From: Shewanella hanedai
GTDB lineage: Bacteria > Pseudomonadota > Gammaproteobacteria > Enterobacterales > Shewanellaceae
Assembly (NCBI RefSeq): GCF_007197645.1
Contig: NZ_VKGK01000001.1
Location: 372,001-436,000 of the forward strand
Length of the DNA stretch: 64,000 nt
Direction: 5' to 3'
Part shown: piece by piece, positions 27,222 to 36,312 of the stretch
Layout of the letters: each line of letters starts with the position of its first letter
How positions within the stretch are numbered: position 1 is the stretch's first letter
Notes under the pieces: model-generated
Seen by the model: the letters and a program-made list of their open reading frames with translations, nothing else
Told to the model about the DNA's origin: nothing
Database searches by the model: none
Position numbers and translations under genes: made by a program

Positions 27222-28433
27222 TTAATCTGCTTGATTGATAGATTTTTTGTCTCGATTTTTTGAAGTTAAGCTCCAAATGACTTCATTTCCTTGGGCTGGT
27301 GCGCTGGGGATATTTCTCGCTAAAATCAGTGAGCAGATGGCAAAACCAGCACCGATATAGAATACCGCTTCAGGTGAATGTAACCAGAGTAAACCAAGTA
27401 AAGCTGGGATCACTACAGCTGCGATGTGATTAATGGTAAAGCTGACGGACATCGTGGCGGCGATATCTTTACCGTCGGCTATCTTCTGGAAGTAAGTTTT
27501 AATGGCAATAGCCATAGCAAATAATAAGTGATCAATAACATAAAGCGCAGCAGCCATTTCAGGCTGTTCTACTAAGGCGTAGCTAACAAAGATGAGGATT
27601 AAGCCAATGTATTCTATTGTCAGTGCGTTTCGCTCGCCTATGCGGCCGATAAAGCGACCGATAGCCGGGGCAAACAGCAAATTAACCACATAATTGATGA
27701 GAAAAAGAGCGGTGATCTCGCTGATACTATAGCCAAACTTCTCTACCATCATAAATCCGGCAAAGACCATAAAGATCTGTCGTCTGGCTCCAGAGAAAAA
27801 GGTTAGCAGGTAATAGAGCCAGTATTTCTTTCTTAATATCAGTTTTTTATGCTGAACCTCACCCACCTCAAATTTCGGAAAGTAGAGCGTAATGGTGATC
27901 ACCATGATGAGCCCTAAGCTGCCAATAAGTGCGTACATCCAAACATAATCTAACTGAAGCCAAGTCATCACTATCCAGATACTGGCATAACCTGACAGCG
28001 CAGCAGCAGAGCGCCATGCCAAGGCTTTGCCCAAGAAACTGGCGGTCTCTTTTTTGTCGATCCACTGTAAAGTCAGCGATTGGTTGATGGTTTCGAAATA
28101 ATGGAACCCGATCGACATAATCACGGTGGTTAAATAGAGCCCAAGTACGCTGGGGTAAAAACCAGTGATCGCAACGCCAACACACAGTATTGCGAGTGAC
28201 AGTAAAGCAAAAGATTGCTCTCGGATCAGAATAAGAATGAAGATGGCAGTGAAAGCGAGAAACCCTGGAACCTCACGTAAACTTTGTAAAATACCTATTT
28301 CTGCACCGGTAAACTGGGCTCTTTCGATGACAAAGTTATTCAGTAGCACCTGCCATACAGAGAAAACCAATGACATGATAAAGGTCATCCATAGCAGCAG
28401 TTTTTGTGGGTTTTTACTCACTTGAGGATCCAT
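27222..28433 (-). CDS. MFS transporter
   Basis: The 403-aa protein has about twelve predicted membrane segments arranged as 6 + 6 with a cytoplasmic loop around residues 190-215 (FPKFEVGEVQHKKLILRKKY). It shows the MFS loop pattern only weakly (GRFIGRIGERNAL between the later helices). The substrate cannot be deduced. Its start lies about 110 bp from the Fur box at 28542-28560, on the other side of the divergent intergenic region, so iron control of this gene is possible. Confidence 0.82.
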   Translation of the reverse strand: MDPQVSKNPQKLLLWMTFIMSLVFSVWQVLLNNFVIERAQFTGAEIGILQSLREVPGFLAFTAIFILILIREQSFALLSLAILCVGVAITGFYPSVLGLYLTTVIMSIGFHYFETINQSLTLQWIDKKETASFLGKALAWRSAAALSGYASIWIVMTWLQLDYVWMYALIGSLGLIMVITITLYFPKFEVGEVQHKKLILRKKYWLYYLLTFFSGARRQIFMVFAGFMMVEKFGYSISEITALFLINYVVNLLFAPAIGRFIGRIGERNALTIEYIGLILIFVSYALVEQPEMAAALYVIDHLLFAMAIAIKTYFQKIADGKDIAATMSVSFTINHIAAVVIPALLGLLWLHSPEAVFYIGAGFAICSLILARNIPSAPAQGNEVIWSLTSKNRDKKSINQAD

Positions 28434-28541
28434 CTAGTAATTAATGACTGTTATTCATGCGATTGTATCATTATCTAGCCCCTATTTTTCACACATCTGT
28501 GACGTGATTGTGAACTTATTGCAAAAAGTAATGTAAATTTT

Positions 28542-28560
28542 AATGAAAATGATTCGCATT
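28542..28560. promoter_or_regulatory. Candidate Fur box
   Basis: AATGAAAAT-G-ATTCGCATT forms a 9-1-9 palindrome with 7 of 9 pairs matching, close to the GATAATGATAATCATTATC Fur consensus. It is about 60 bp before the porin-like gene of the imelysin locus, and in the divergent region shared with the MFS gene. Iron-starvation induction is the expected outcome. Confidence 0.72.
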
Positions 28561-28618
28561 TGAGTTAATTTGTTCCGCAAATTCAGGGGAAGCTGTTAAA
28601 TCAGTGCGGATAAAATTG

Positions 28619-30004
28619 ATGAAGACCAAGTTAAGTTTACTGGCTATATGCATTGCCAGTCTGAGCAGTGGCTATGTTTCTGCAGCGCCAGATCCAGTTA
28701 AGTTGCAACAGGCTATCGAGAAACAAGAACGAGAGCTTAAACAGCTTAAAAAGGACTTGGCTGAACTGGCTGCTCAGCAAAACATACAGCGTGAAGCGCA
28801 AGCAAAACAAGCTGAAGTGATAAAGGGGGCTAAGCAGGAGATCGCTAATAACAAATTCAGTAAGTTCAGCTTTTCATCCTACGGCAGCGTCAATTACACC
28901 AGTGATGAGTATTATGAAAATGTGCAAGATACCTCTCCTGAGCGCCGTGGTCGTTTTGATCTAGAACGCATAGTCACAGAATTTGGCTACCAGTTTAATG
29001 ATGAATGGGACATGGAAGTTGAAATTGAGTATGAGCATGGTGGCACCGGTGCTTCTCTTGAATATGATGGTTTCGATGAGTTTGGTGAGTTTGAGTCAGA
29101 GATTGAAGCTGGCGGTGAGGTGATGATTGAGAAAGCACAACTTCGCTACCGTCCAAGCGATGCCTTTGGGGTTAAGTTCGGTAATATTCACCTCCCCATT
29201 GGCCTTTCCAGTATTTTACATAAGCCAGATCAGTATCTGACGGTTCTGCGCCATCGCAGTGAAGCTGCAGTGTTGCCTGCGGTTTGGAACGAGACCGGTG
29301 TTGGAATTTTTGGTGAAGTGGCTAATTTCCACTATCAGGCTCAGGTTGTTAGCGGCTTAAATTCAGAATATTTCAGAACCTATGATTGGGTGGCATCAGG
29401 TCATCAGAAGCGGTTCGAGCATGTTAATGCCGATGACCTTGCATATGCGGTACGTCTAGATTATGGCTCTTTTAAAGAGGGCACAGCCTTAGGTGTGGCG
29501 TATTACTACGGTAACACGTCAGGAAATCGCCATAAGAGCAACAAGGTTTCTGGCGATGGTGTAGTGAGTATTCTTGCCCTGTCTGGTGCATTTGTACAAG
29601 GTCCATGGATCCTTCGTGGCCAATACCTAAATGGAAGTTTGAGCGATTCAGATGCGATTACTCAAGCAAACAAAACTACGCCAGGACTTAAACCAGGTAA
29701 TTTTGCGCAGCTTGGATCTAAGTCAGAAGCTTTCTTTGTTGAAGCGGGTTTTGACTTAAGTGAGTACACCTCTGTGCCAGTCACAGTGTTTGCCAATATC
29801 GATTATTCAAATCCCCTAGCCGAAGTTGAAACCGGCACAGCCACTAAGCGCTATGAAAATACTTGGACTAGCGTGGGTGTTAACTATTCCCCTATTCCGG
29901 AAATAGTGATCAAGGCTGAAGCAGGCAGACAACAAGTTGCTGTTGCTTCAATACCTGATACGAACTTTTTTGCTCTTGGTGTCGGCTATCAATTCTCGCT
30001 GTGA
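28619..30004 (+). CDS. Porin-like outer-membrane protein with coiled-coil N-terminus (imelysin locus)
   Basis: Signal peptide (MKTKLSLLAICIASLSSGYVSA) followed by a short coiled coil (residues 28-70, KQERELKQLKKDLAELAAQQ) and a beta-barrel domain resembling phosphate-selective porin O/P-type proteins: FSSYGSVNY, ERIVTEFGYQFNDEWDME, KFGNIHLPIGLSSILHKPDQYLT, ending in GVGYQFSL with a C-terminal Phe-Ser-Leu. ATG 28619 is chosen over the upstream GTG 28604 because it yields a normal signal peptide. The gene sits downstream of the candidate Fur box and 50 bp before the imelysin gene. It could admit or hold an iron-bearing ligand; that is inference. Confidence 0.75.
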   Translation: MKTKLSLLAICIASLSSGYVSAAPDPVKLQQAIEKQERELKQLKKDLAELAAQQNIQREAQAKQAEVIKGAKQEIANNKFSKFSFSSYGSVNYTSDEYYENVQDTSPERRGRFDLERIVTEFGYQFNDEWDMEVEIEYEHGGTGASLEYDGFDEFGEFESEIEAGGEVMIEKAQLRYRPSDAFGVKFGNIHLPIGLSSILHKPDQYLTVLRHRSEAAVLPAVWNETGVGIFGEVANFHYQAQVVSGLNSEYFRTYDWVASGHQKRFEHVNADDLAYAVRLDYGSFKEGTALGVAYYYGNTSGNRHKSNKVSGDGVVSILALSGAFVQGPWILRGQYLNGSLSDSDAITQANKTTPGLKPGNFAQLGSKSEAFFVEAGFDLSEYTSVPVTVFANIDYSNPLAEVETGTATKRYENTWTSVGVNYSPIPEIVIKAEAGRQQVAVASIPDTNFFALGVGYQFSL

Positions 30005-30054
30005 TCTCACAGCAACACAAAAATCATAATAAATTAAGTTATTTGGAGTTTTAC

Positions 30055-31206
30055 ATGAAACAGGTTAAATACTCAGCCATTGCAATTGCACTTATCACAA
30101 CACTCGCAGCCTGTGGTGGCTCAGGAAGCGACAGTTCTACTCCTGTTGTACCTGACAATACCTTTAGTTTTGCCGCGACTGAGATGATCACCAATTTGAC
30201 CGATGATGTCATCATCAGTGGCTATAGCAATTTAGCGGCTAAAGGCGAAGCCATGCTACTTGCAACTGAAACGCTGGTCGCAACGCCAACTCAGGCGAAT
30301 CTTTTGGCTGCACAAGAAGCGTGGAAGGCTGCACGTCAGCCATGGGAGCAAGGTGAGTCTCATATCTTTGGTCCTGTTGATTCATTGGGTATCGATCCTC
30401 ATTTAGATAGCTGGCCTTTAAATACAACGGATTTAACGACAGTTTTAGCCACTAATTCAGGCTTCGATCCTGAGACCATTAAAGGCTGGAATGATGATGT
30501 ACAGGGTTTCCATGCGATGGAGTTCCTGCTGTTTGGTGATGGTCTTAACGATAATGAGAAAGATATTGCTGAGTTGTCGGCAACTGAACGTGATTACCTA
30601 ATGGGCCTTGCGGGTGTGTTTCGTGACTATACCAAGGTATTGGATGATGCGTGGCAGATAAGCCACGATGGCCAAGCTGGAAGCCAGCCTTATGGTGAAT
30701 TAGTTAAAACACCGGGTACGGCTGAAAATACCTTCTACAGCTCTCAAGTGGGTGTCATTGAAGAGTTGGTGAACGGCATGATTGGCATTGTCGATGAAGT
30801 CGGTAACGGTAAAATTGCAGATCCGTTTGGTGCTACGTTAGCGGCTGCTGATACGTCTAAAGTGGAGTCTCAGTATTCTTGGAACTCGTTAACGGATTTC
30901 AGTAATAACATTATTGGTGTGCGTAATGTTTACCAAGGTGAGTTTTCTGGTGCTGCTGACAAGCAAGGCATCGTGGACTTCGTTGCCGCTGGCGATTCAG
31001 TACTTGCTAGCAGAGTCACCGCTGAAATTGATGACGCGATTATTAAAATCTTAGCTATTTCAGGTTCTAACAACATGCCTTTCCGTCAAGCTATCTCAGA
31101 TGTCGATGGGCGTGTCAGAGTTCAAACTGCTGTTGATGCCCTAACTAAACTGCAAGCAAGCCTAGAGTCTGATGTTCTTCCGCTGCTTAAAAAATGGAAG
31201 GTGTAA
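30055..31206 (+). CDS. Imelysin-family (M75) lipoprotein
   Basis: The protein is a lipoprotein: MKQVKYSAIAIALITTLAAC with the lipobox LAAC (Cys20). The mature part has the imelysin GxHxxE motif (GFHAMEFLLFG near residue 156), plus WKAARQPWEQGES and DGLNDNEKDI. Imelysins bind iron or heme-related ligands at the outer surface and appear in iron-acquisition loci. ATG 30055 has GGAG seven bases before it; the upstream GTG 30001 would add 18 residues before the lipoprotein signal. It follows the porin-like gene and precedes a terminator-like hairpin. Confidence 0.9.
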   Translation: MKQVKYSAIAIALITTLAACGGSGSDSSTPVVPDNTFSFAATEMITNLTDDVIISGYSNLAAKGEAMLLATETLVATPTQANLLAAQEAWKAARQPWEQGESHIFGPVDSLGIDPHLDSWPLNTTDLTTVLATNSGFDPETIKGWNDDVQGFHAMEFLLFGDGLNDNEKDIAELSATERDYLMGLAGVFRDYTKVLDDAWQISHDGQAGSQPYGELVKTPGTAENTFYSSQVGVIEELVNGMIGIVDEVGNGKIADPFGATLAAADTSKVESQYSWNSLTDFSNNIIGVRNVYQGEFSGAADKQGIVDFVAAGDSVLASRVTAEIDDAIIKILAISGSNNMPFRQAISDVDGRVRVQTAVDALTKLQASLESDVLPLLKKWKV

Positions 31207-31273
31207 GCAACTCGACCTTACCTCAAGTTAAGGTCACGTAGTGGTTAATTAATACTGCAAAGTAACAAAACAT

Positions 31274-31302
31274 ATGGAGGCGTTGGATAGTCTCCATTTT
31301 TT
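31274..31302 (+). terminator. Terminator-like hairpin between imelysin and di-heme genes
   Basis: ATGGAG (31274-31279) pairs with CTCCAT (31292-31297), followed by a T-run. It may end or attenuate the transcript before the di-heme gene. Confidence 0.65.
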
Positions 31303-31385
31303 GACTTTAAAAGCCTTACAAAAAGAAAGGACTAGCTCAGGATAGGGCTAGGCTTTCATCTTTAAGACAGTTGTGTGAGATGACA

Positions 31386-33035
31386 ATGAAAAATATTAAA
31401 AGAGATAGATTGAGTCTTAGATTTTCTTCTAAACCTTTAGGTTTAACCTTGGCAGCCTGCATCGGGCTCACCGCCTGTGGTGGCTCAGGTGATGAAGTTG
31501 TGACACCCAAGCCCGATGAAAAAGTATATCCAGCGTATACCGACATTAAAGCCAGCGGCGGTGAGACCACCACATTTGATGCATCAGAGTCGGGACATGG
31601 TTTTTCAACGCCAGCTCCTAATCTGTCCACTGCTGATTTAGCGCATCATTTGGAAGGGGATCTTGGTTTCGAGACCGCTTTTACCACAGCCCCTAATGTT
31701 GAACATCCAGATCTCGATGGCTTAGGGCCAGTATTTAATAATGCGGATTGTAACTCTTGTCATCAGCGCGACGGTCGTAACTCAACACCAATTGTACCAG
31801 CAGATAAGGAGCGCATTAAACTGGGTTCTGAAGCTGGGCTGTTTTTGCGGATAAGTAAAGCTGCTGCACAGGCATGTACTAGCGGTAATGCGGCTAATGA
31901 CTATTGTGCCCCACCGGCAGTGCCTAATTTTGGTGGTCAGCTATTTCATCGTGGCGTGCTCAAGGCACGTCCTGATTGGGAAGATAATCTATTTGGCGGT
32001 CAAGCGGATGTTTATCTGTCCTATGAAACCAAACAAGTTACTTACTCAGATGGCAACGTCGTCACGTTAAAGAAGCCTTTATTTGCTGTTGAGAATCCTT
32101 ATGACGCGCCCGGCGAGACCTTAAATAGTGCCAACCTAACATCAGATCTGCTTCAAGATGACGTGCTGATGGGGTGGCGTAATGGCATGCCTGTATTTGG
32201 TTTGGGCTTGCTGGAAGCGATACCTGAAAAGGATATTCTTGCCTTAGTTGATGCCTCCGACTCAAATGGCGATGGTATCTCAGGTAAAGCTAATTTTGTT
32301 TTTGACGCAGTAAAAGCACAAGCGGGAGATAACGATCCTGTGTCGCTTGGGCGATTTGGTTGGAAAGCCAATACACCGAGTGTTCGTGTGCAATCGCTTG
32401 GTGCTCTACGTGGTGATATTGGCATCACTAATCCCTTGTTTCCTGATGAGAGCATTACCGGAACAGCGCTTCATGATAGCTACCTAACCCGAACGGGATT
32501 TACCGATACAGGTGAAGATGAAAATGGTGCGCCTGAAGCCAGTGCCGAATTTAGCGATTCTGTGGTTTTTTATGCAGAAACCTTAGCGGTACCAGCAAGG
32601 AGAAATGTCGATTCGCCTGACGTACGTGAAGGTGCACGTCTGTTTGAACAGGTCAATTGTACCGGTTGTCACAAGGCGAGCTTTGTGACCAAATCATCGG
32701 GTGAAATAGGTGGTGTGGCTATGAGCGATGCGCTTAAAGGGCAAACTATCTACCCGTTTACCGATATGCTACTGCATGACATGGGTGAGGGGCTTGCTGA
32801 TGGTCGTCCCGATTTTCTTGCTGATGGTAACGAATGGCGAACTCGTCCTCTATGGGGAATAGGTTTGACCCAAACAGTTAATCCACAAGCGGGTTTTTTA
32901 CATGACGGGCGAGCGGCGACTGTCGAAGAAGCGATTCTCTGGCACGGCGGAGAAGCAACGACTAGCCGAGATGGTTTTATGGCGTTAAGCATCGATGAGC
33001 GTAAGCAAGTTATTGCATTCTTGATGTCTCTGTAG
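31386..33035 (+). CDS. Di-heme DUF1111-type lipoprotein (thiol oxidoreductase-like)
   Basis: A lipoprotein signal with LTAC lipobox (near residue 32 from ATG 31386) precedes a ~510-aa domain with two CxxCH heme c sites: NADCNSCHQRDGR near 118 and NCTGCHKASF near 422. FLHDGRAATVEEAILWHGGEA near the C-terminus is characteristic of DUF1111 / di-heme oxidoreductase proteins. Such genes regularly neighbour imelysin genes, which suggests redox handling of iron at the outer membrane or periplasm; the exact reaction is not known. TTG 31371 and ATG 31380 are alternative starts. Confidence 0.88.
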   Translation: MKNIKRDRLSLRFSSKPLGLTLAACIGLTACGGSGDEVVTPKPDEKVYPAYTDIKASGGETTTFDASESGHGFSTPAPNLSTADLAHHLEGDLGFETAFTTAPNVEHPDLDGLGPVFNNADCNSCHQRDGRNSTPIVPADKERIKLGSEAGLFLRISKAAAQACTSGNAANDYCAPPAVPNFGGQLFHRGVLKARPDWEDNLFGGQADVYLSYETKQVTYSDGNVVTLKKPLFAVENPYDAPGETLNSANLTSDLLQDDVLMGWRNGMPVFGLGLLEAIPEKDILALVDASDSNGDGISGKANFVFDAVKAQAGDNDPVSLGRFGWKANTPSVRVQSLGALRGDIGITNPLFPDESITGTALHDSYLTRTGFTDTGEDENGAPEASAEFSDSVVFYAETLAVPARRNVDSPDVREGARLFEQVNCTGCHKASFVTKSSGEIGGVAMSDALKGQTIYPFTDMLLHDMGEGLADGRPDFLADGNEWRTRPLWGIGLTQTVNPQAGFLHDGRAATVEEAILWHGGEATTSRDGFMALSIDERKQVIAFLMSL

Positions 33036-33058
33036 CGTTATTCAAGATGATAAGACGC

Positions 33059-33097
33059 AGCGATTCAGTGTAAGTTGAATCGCTAGGTTTATTTTAT
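33059..33097 (+). terminator. Probable terminator of the imelysin locus
   Basis: AGCGATTCA (33059-33067) pairs with TGAATCGCT (33076-33084), followed by AGGTTTATTTTATT. It lies 24 bp past the di-heme gene stop. Confidence 0.6.
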
Positions 33098-33226
33098 TAA
33101 AACAATTTGTGATGGAGGTAAAGCTAACACTGATTTTGACAATAGTTGCCGTGATCTGTTTCAAGTAAATTCAGTGATATATACCTTATTATAGGTAGGT
33201 GTAAATTTACCTTGAGGTACCAGTCG

Positions 33227-33748
33227 GTGAGCAAAATCTTAATTATATATTCGAGTGTGCATGGACAAACTCGTAAGATCTGTGAGTGTTTACAGAAGCA
33301 GTTTATTGCCTTGGGAAACGAAGTGGTTATTAGTTGCTTAGCTGAGTGTCCAGATCTTGCCGACTTTGACAAAATTGTTCTTGGCGCCAGTATTCGACAC
33401 GGTAAACATAATCCCAGTGTTTATGATTTTGTTACTCAACATCGCGCTATTTTAGACACTAAAATCACCAGCTTTTTTTCGGTGAATTTAGTGGCTCGTA
33501 AACCCGCAAAAAATACCCCTAAGACTAACCCTTACATGCTGGCCTTTATTGAAAAGAGTGAGTGGCAACCCAACTTGCTTCAGGTATTTGCTGGTAAGCT
33601 AAATTATCAAGGTTATGGTTTTGTGGACCGTAATGCTATTCGATTTATTATGTGGCTAACCAAGGGACCTACGGATGCTCTGACTAATATAGAGTACACC
33701 GATTGGGATAAAGTCGATATCTTTTCCCGTGAGTTTAGTGGGCTTTAA
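33227..33748 (+). CDS. hemG: Menaquinone-dependent protoporphyrinogen IX dehydrogenase HemG
   Basis: HemG is a flavodoxin-like FMN enzyme that oxidises protoporphyrinogen IX to protoporphyrin IX with quinones, the penultimate step of heme synthesis. The sequence shows KILIIYSSVHGQTRKIC (FMN phosphate loop) at the N-terminus, VLGASIRHGKHNPSVYDF, the long insertion region NLVARKPAKNTPKTNPY and AIRFIMWLTKGPTD, all typical of HemG. GTG 33227 gives VSKILIIYSS with GAGG upstream; TTG 33212 would add residues. It is followed 25 bp later by a cytochrome b561-like gene. Confidence 0.93.
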   Translation: MSKILIIYSSVHGQTRKICECLQKQFIALGNEVVISCLAECPDLADFDKIVLGASIRHGKHNPSVYDFVTQHRAILDTKITSFFSVNLVARKPAKNTPKTNPYMLAFIEKSEWQPNLLQVFAGKLNYQGYGFVDRNAIRFIMWLTKGPTDALTNIEYTDWDKVDIFSREFSGL

Positions 33749-33772
33749 ATCCAGTTTAATGGAGCGATCGCC

Positions 33773-34309
33773 ATGGTAAGCATTACAGCACAAATACGAA
33801 AAATGTATGCTCGGTATAGCGAGTATCAACATCTACTGATCATACTTTTATCTCTTTACCTTATTTTGACCAGTAGTTGGATATTGATGGGGCGTAGCTT
33901 AAGAGCAAACGCTTCATTGTGGGATATGACTCATGTTTATCTTGGGTTGCTCACCACTCTACTGGCTTGCCTATTTTTGTTGGCGAACTGCATTCGGGGT
34001 AAATGGCAGCAGTATTTTCCTTGGTTACTGGGAGATATCACTCAATTAGTGAGAGACTGTAAAGGTGTGTTTAAGGGCAATCTCCCTGTCAGTGGTGGTC
34101 GTGGGCTTTTTAGTTGTGTCGAAGGCCTTGGCATGCTGCTTTTAGTGGGAGTCGGCTTAACGGGGTCCTTGTGGTTTGTCTTACAGGGCAGTTCAGATGC
34201 ACTATTCTGGCGTAACTATCACATCATTTTTGCGAAAGGCTTTATTGGCTTTATTGCTATACACATCTTATTTGCTTGCCTGCATCTATTAGATTTCATT
34301 AGAAATTGA
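33773..34309 (+). CDS. Cytochrome b561-like membrane protein
   Basis: A 178-aa integral membrane protein with four predicted helices. Histidines placed in the helices (MTHVYLGLL near residue 61, FRN-YHIIFAKGF near 149, FIAIHILFACLHLLDF near 160-174) fit the paired heme b ligands of cytochrome b561-type proteins. It may exchange electrons with the quinone pool that HemG reduces; this is inferred from adjacency to hemG (25-bp gap). The family call is from helix pattern and His positions, not from a distinctive motif. Confidence 0.65.
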   Translation: MVSITAQIRKMYARYSEYQHLLIILLSLYLILTSSWILMGRSLRANASLWDMTHVYLGLLTTLLACLFLLANCIRGKWQQYFPWLLGDITQLVRDCKGVFKGNLPVSGGRGLFSCVEGLGMLLLVGVGLTGSLWFVLQGSSDALFWRNYHIIFAKGFIGFIAIHILFACLHLLDFIRN

Positions 34310-34353
34310 TCTACACTCAGCTATACGGATAAGGTTTCTTAGTTGAGGTAACT

Positions 34354-35424
34354 TTGCGGCCAAGAGTGATCCATCTTGTCGATGATAACAAACTGGGTGG
34401 AGTCAACTTGGCTCTAAAGAGTTTGTGCGAGTCAAAATTAGCCAAAGATTTTGATTTTTCTATCCTCCAAGTCAATCTCAAGTTTTGGCTTCCTCAACGG
34501 TATGAGGCCGATATTCTGGTTATTCATGCCGCGGCTTCTTGGCGTAAGTTGCCAGGATTTATTCTGCTAAAACTGTTAAATATCGGCACACCTATTTTTT
34601 ACCAAGAACACCATTATTGCGAAGGGTTCATTTTTCATGAAAGCCGCAGTCACTGGCGTTTTTTCTTAATGCTAAAACTTAGCTACTTCTTGATGGATAA
34701 AGTGTTGGCTGTCTCCATCGCTCAAGGGTGTTGGCTACTTGAAAATCAATTATTGAAGGAGAGAACGCTGGTTGTTTTAAAGCAGGGAAGGTCGGTCAAT
34801 GCCATGCTCTCTTTGCCTAAAAAGCCACTCTCTTTACCATTGCAGCTAGGTGCATATGGTCGATTTCATAAACAGAAAGGTTTTGATCTTCTTATTCAGG
34901 CAATGTCTAAGTTGCCCGCTGACAAAGTGGAGTTAAGACTGGCTGGAAGTGGAGAGATGTTGCCACGGTTGGAGTCTATGGCTGCAGGGCTTGAGAATGT
35001 AACCTTGATAGGGGAAATTGAGAATGTGCCTTTGTTCTTATCCTCATGTGATGCCGTGGTGATCCCTTCACGCTGGGAACCTTTTGGTTTGATCTGCCAG
35101 GAGTCTATTGCGGCTGGTAAGGTGATAGTGACAAGCTCTGTTGATGGTTTGCTGGAGCAGGTCCAGGTGTTAGCGAAGACGAGAGGAAATGACGGGCATC
35201 TGGCGGTTATGCTTACGGATCTAACTTCGGCGAGTTTAGTTCAGACACTAGAGAGTTTGATTGTTCAAGCTGAGCAGAAGCTTGAAAAGTGTGGGGCAGA
35301 TGTTAGTTTTTCAGACTTGAGCGATGAAGAGCGGGCTTTAGCTGCTAGGCGCTGGCCTCAGTTGTTGAATGACTGGCAGTCATTGCTTATTTCTGAACTG
35401 GAGAAAGGCAAAAGGCCCCAATAG
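34354..35424 (+). CDS. Glycosyltransferase, group 1 (GT4-like)
   Basis: The 356-aa protein has the GT-B layout: VIHLVDDNKLGGVNLALKSL at the N-terminus, LGAYGRFHKQKGFDLLIQAM in the middle and VIPSRWEPFGLICQESIAAGK with the E-x7-E donor-binding motif. These are features of GT4-family retaining glycosyltransferases. The TTG start at 34354 is supported by GAGG (34345-34348). A later GTG (34366) is less likely because it would lose the N-terminal strand. A role in surface polysaccharide or lipid glycosylation is likely but its substrate is unknown. Confidence 0.82.
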   Translation: MRPRVIHLVDDNKLGGVNLALKSLCESKLAKDFDFSILQVNLKFWLPQRYEADILVIHAAASWRKLPGFILLKLLNIGTPIFYQEHHYCEGFIFHESRSHWRFFLMLKLSYFLMDKVLAVSIAQGCWLLENQLLKERTLVVLKQGRSVNAMLSLPKKPLSLPLQLGAYGRFHKQKGFDLLIQAMSKLPADKVELRLAGSGEMLPRLESMAAGLENVTLIGEIENVPLFLSSCDAVVIPSRWEPFGLICQESIAAGKVIVTSSVDGLLEQVQVLAKTRGNDGHLAVMLTDLTSASLVQTLESLIVQAEQKLEKCGADVSFSDLSDEERALAARRWPQLLNDWQSLLISELEKGKRPQ

Positions 35425-35434
35425 GAGCCTTTTT
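35410..35434. terminator. Intrinsic terminator overlapping the glycosyltransferase stop
   Basis: AAAAGGC and GCCTTTT form a stem ending in T-run; A-run on the other side allows bidirectional use. The stop codon lies inside it. Confidence 0.75.
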
Positions 35435-35453
35435 GACTAGTTTGCATAAATGC

Positions 35454-36116
35454 TTATTTGTGCTCTAGCGCTAGGTAATTAATTAGGTCAATCAGTTGAC
35501 CTAAAGAGCGGATTTCACCCATGTTGACAGCATATTTATCATTGACGATAAAGGCTGGAACACTTTGAATGCGAAACTCGCGTTGTTGTGCGCGCCATAA
35601 TGCTATCTTGTTGTCGACCTTTTTACTGTCAGCAATGCTGTCGTACTGCTTAGCATCGATACCGTTAGCAGCGAAAACCTTTTTGATGTCATCACGGTTA
35701 TTAAGTTCAGGCTTTTTATGAGGCGTGGTCTCGTTAGCATGGTCATGCCCATGAGCTCCCTCTTCACCTTGAATTGCAGCAAACATGGCGTGAGTTAACT
35801 TATCACCAGCGTTAAGCTCTTGGATAACCGCTAGAGAACGCATCACTTCAGTGCCGATTTCGCTGTTCATAAAGTCAACGTGCTTGCTATCAAACTTCAC
35901 GTTTTTATTTAGGTTAGCTTTAATGTCACCTAGGTACTGAGTTTCCATATTGAAACAGTTATGGCAGTAAAAAGAGTAGAACTCAGTTAGTTTAGGTTGG
36001 GTACTCGCAGCTTTGTCAGATACTTGGGTAAAGTGCTTACCTTCAATAAATTGTGCGGCGAAGCTGCTCAATGGTGCGACGGCTAATGTTAACGCTAATG
36101 CAATATGTTTAATCAA
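35454..36116 (-). CDS. DsbA-like periplasmic thiol oxidoreductase with CHNC active site
   Basis: A signal peptide (residues 1-20, ending SSFA) precedes a DsbA-type thioredoxin fold. The active site is YSFYCHNCF with Cys51 and Cys54, so the dipeptide is His-Asn instead of the Pro-His of E. coli DsbA. The cis-proline loop SVPAFIVN lies near residue 188. A His-rich insertion (GAHGHDHANETTPHKK, about 120-135) interrupts the helical domain. It probably oxidises or isomerises disulfides in exported proteins. It is monocistronic, transcribed toward the glycosyltransferase terminator. The E. coli dsbA name is not certain for this paralogue. Confidence 0.85.
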   Translation of the reverse strand: MIKHIALALTLAVAPLSSFAAQFIEGKHFTQVSDKAASTQPKLTEFYSFYCHNCFNMETQYLGDIKANLNKNVKFDSKHVDFMNSEIGTEVMRSLAVIQELNAGDKLTHAMFAAIQGEEGAHGHDHANETTPHKKPELNNRDDIKKVFAANGIDAKQYDSIADSKKVDNKIALWRAQQREFRIQSVPAFIVNDKYAVNMGEIRSLGQLIDLINYLALEHK

Positions 36117-36312
36117 TCTATTGTCCTCAAAAGTGGCAGGCTGAAGATGGTTTTACTCTCTAGCTGTATCTGTCATGTAGACAAAAAAGCCAGCAATATG
36201 CCATACGGTGCCTAATAAATTCAGCATAAAAGCTTAAGCTTAATTATGACTGAATTTCACTATGGAAACAGCGTGAGGAGTGTGACTTAGGTTGGAGTTA
36301 GCTACATTTCTA

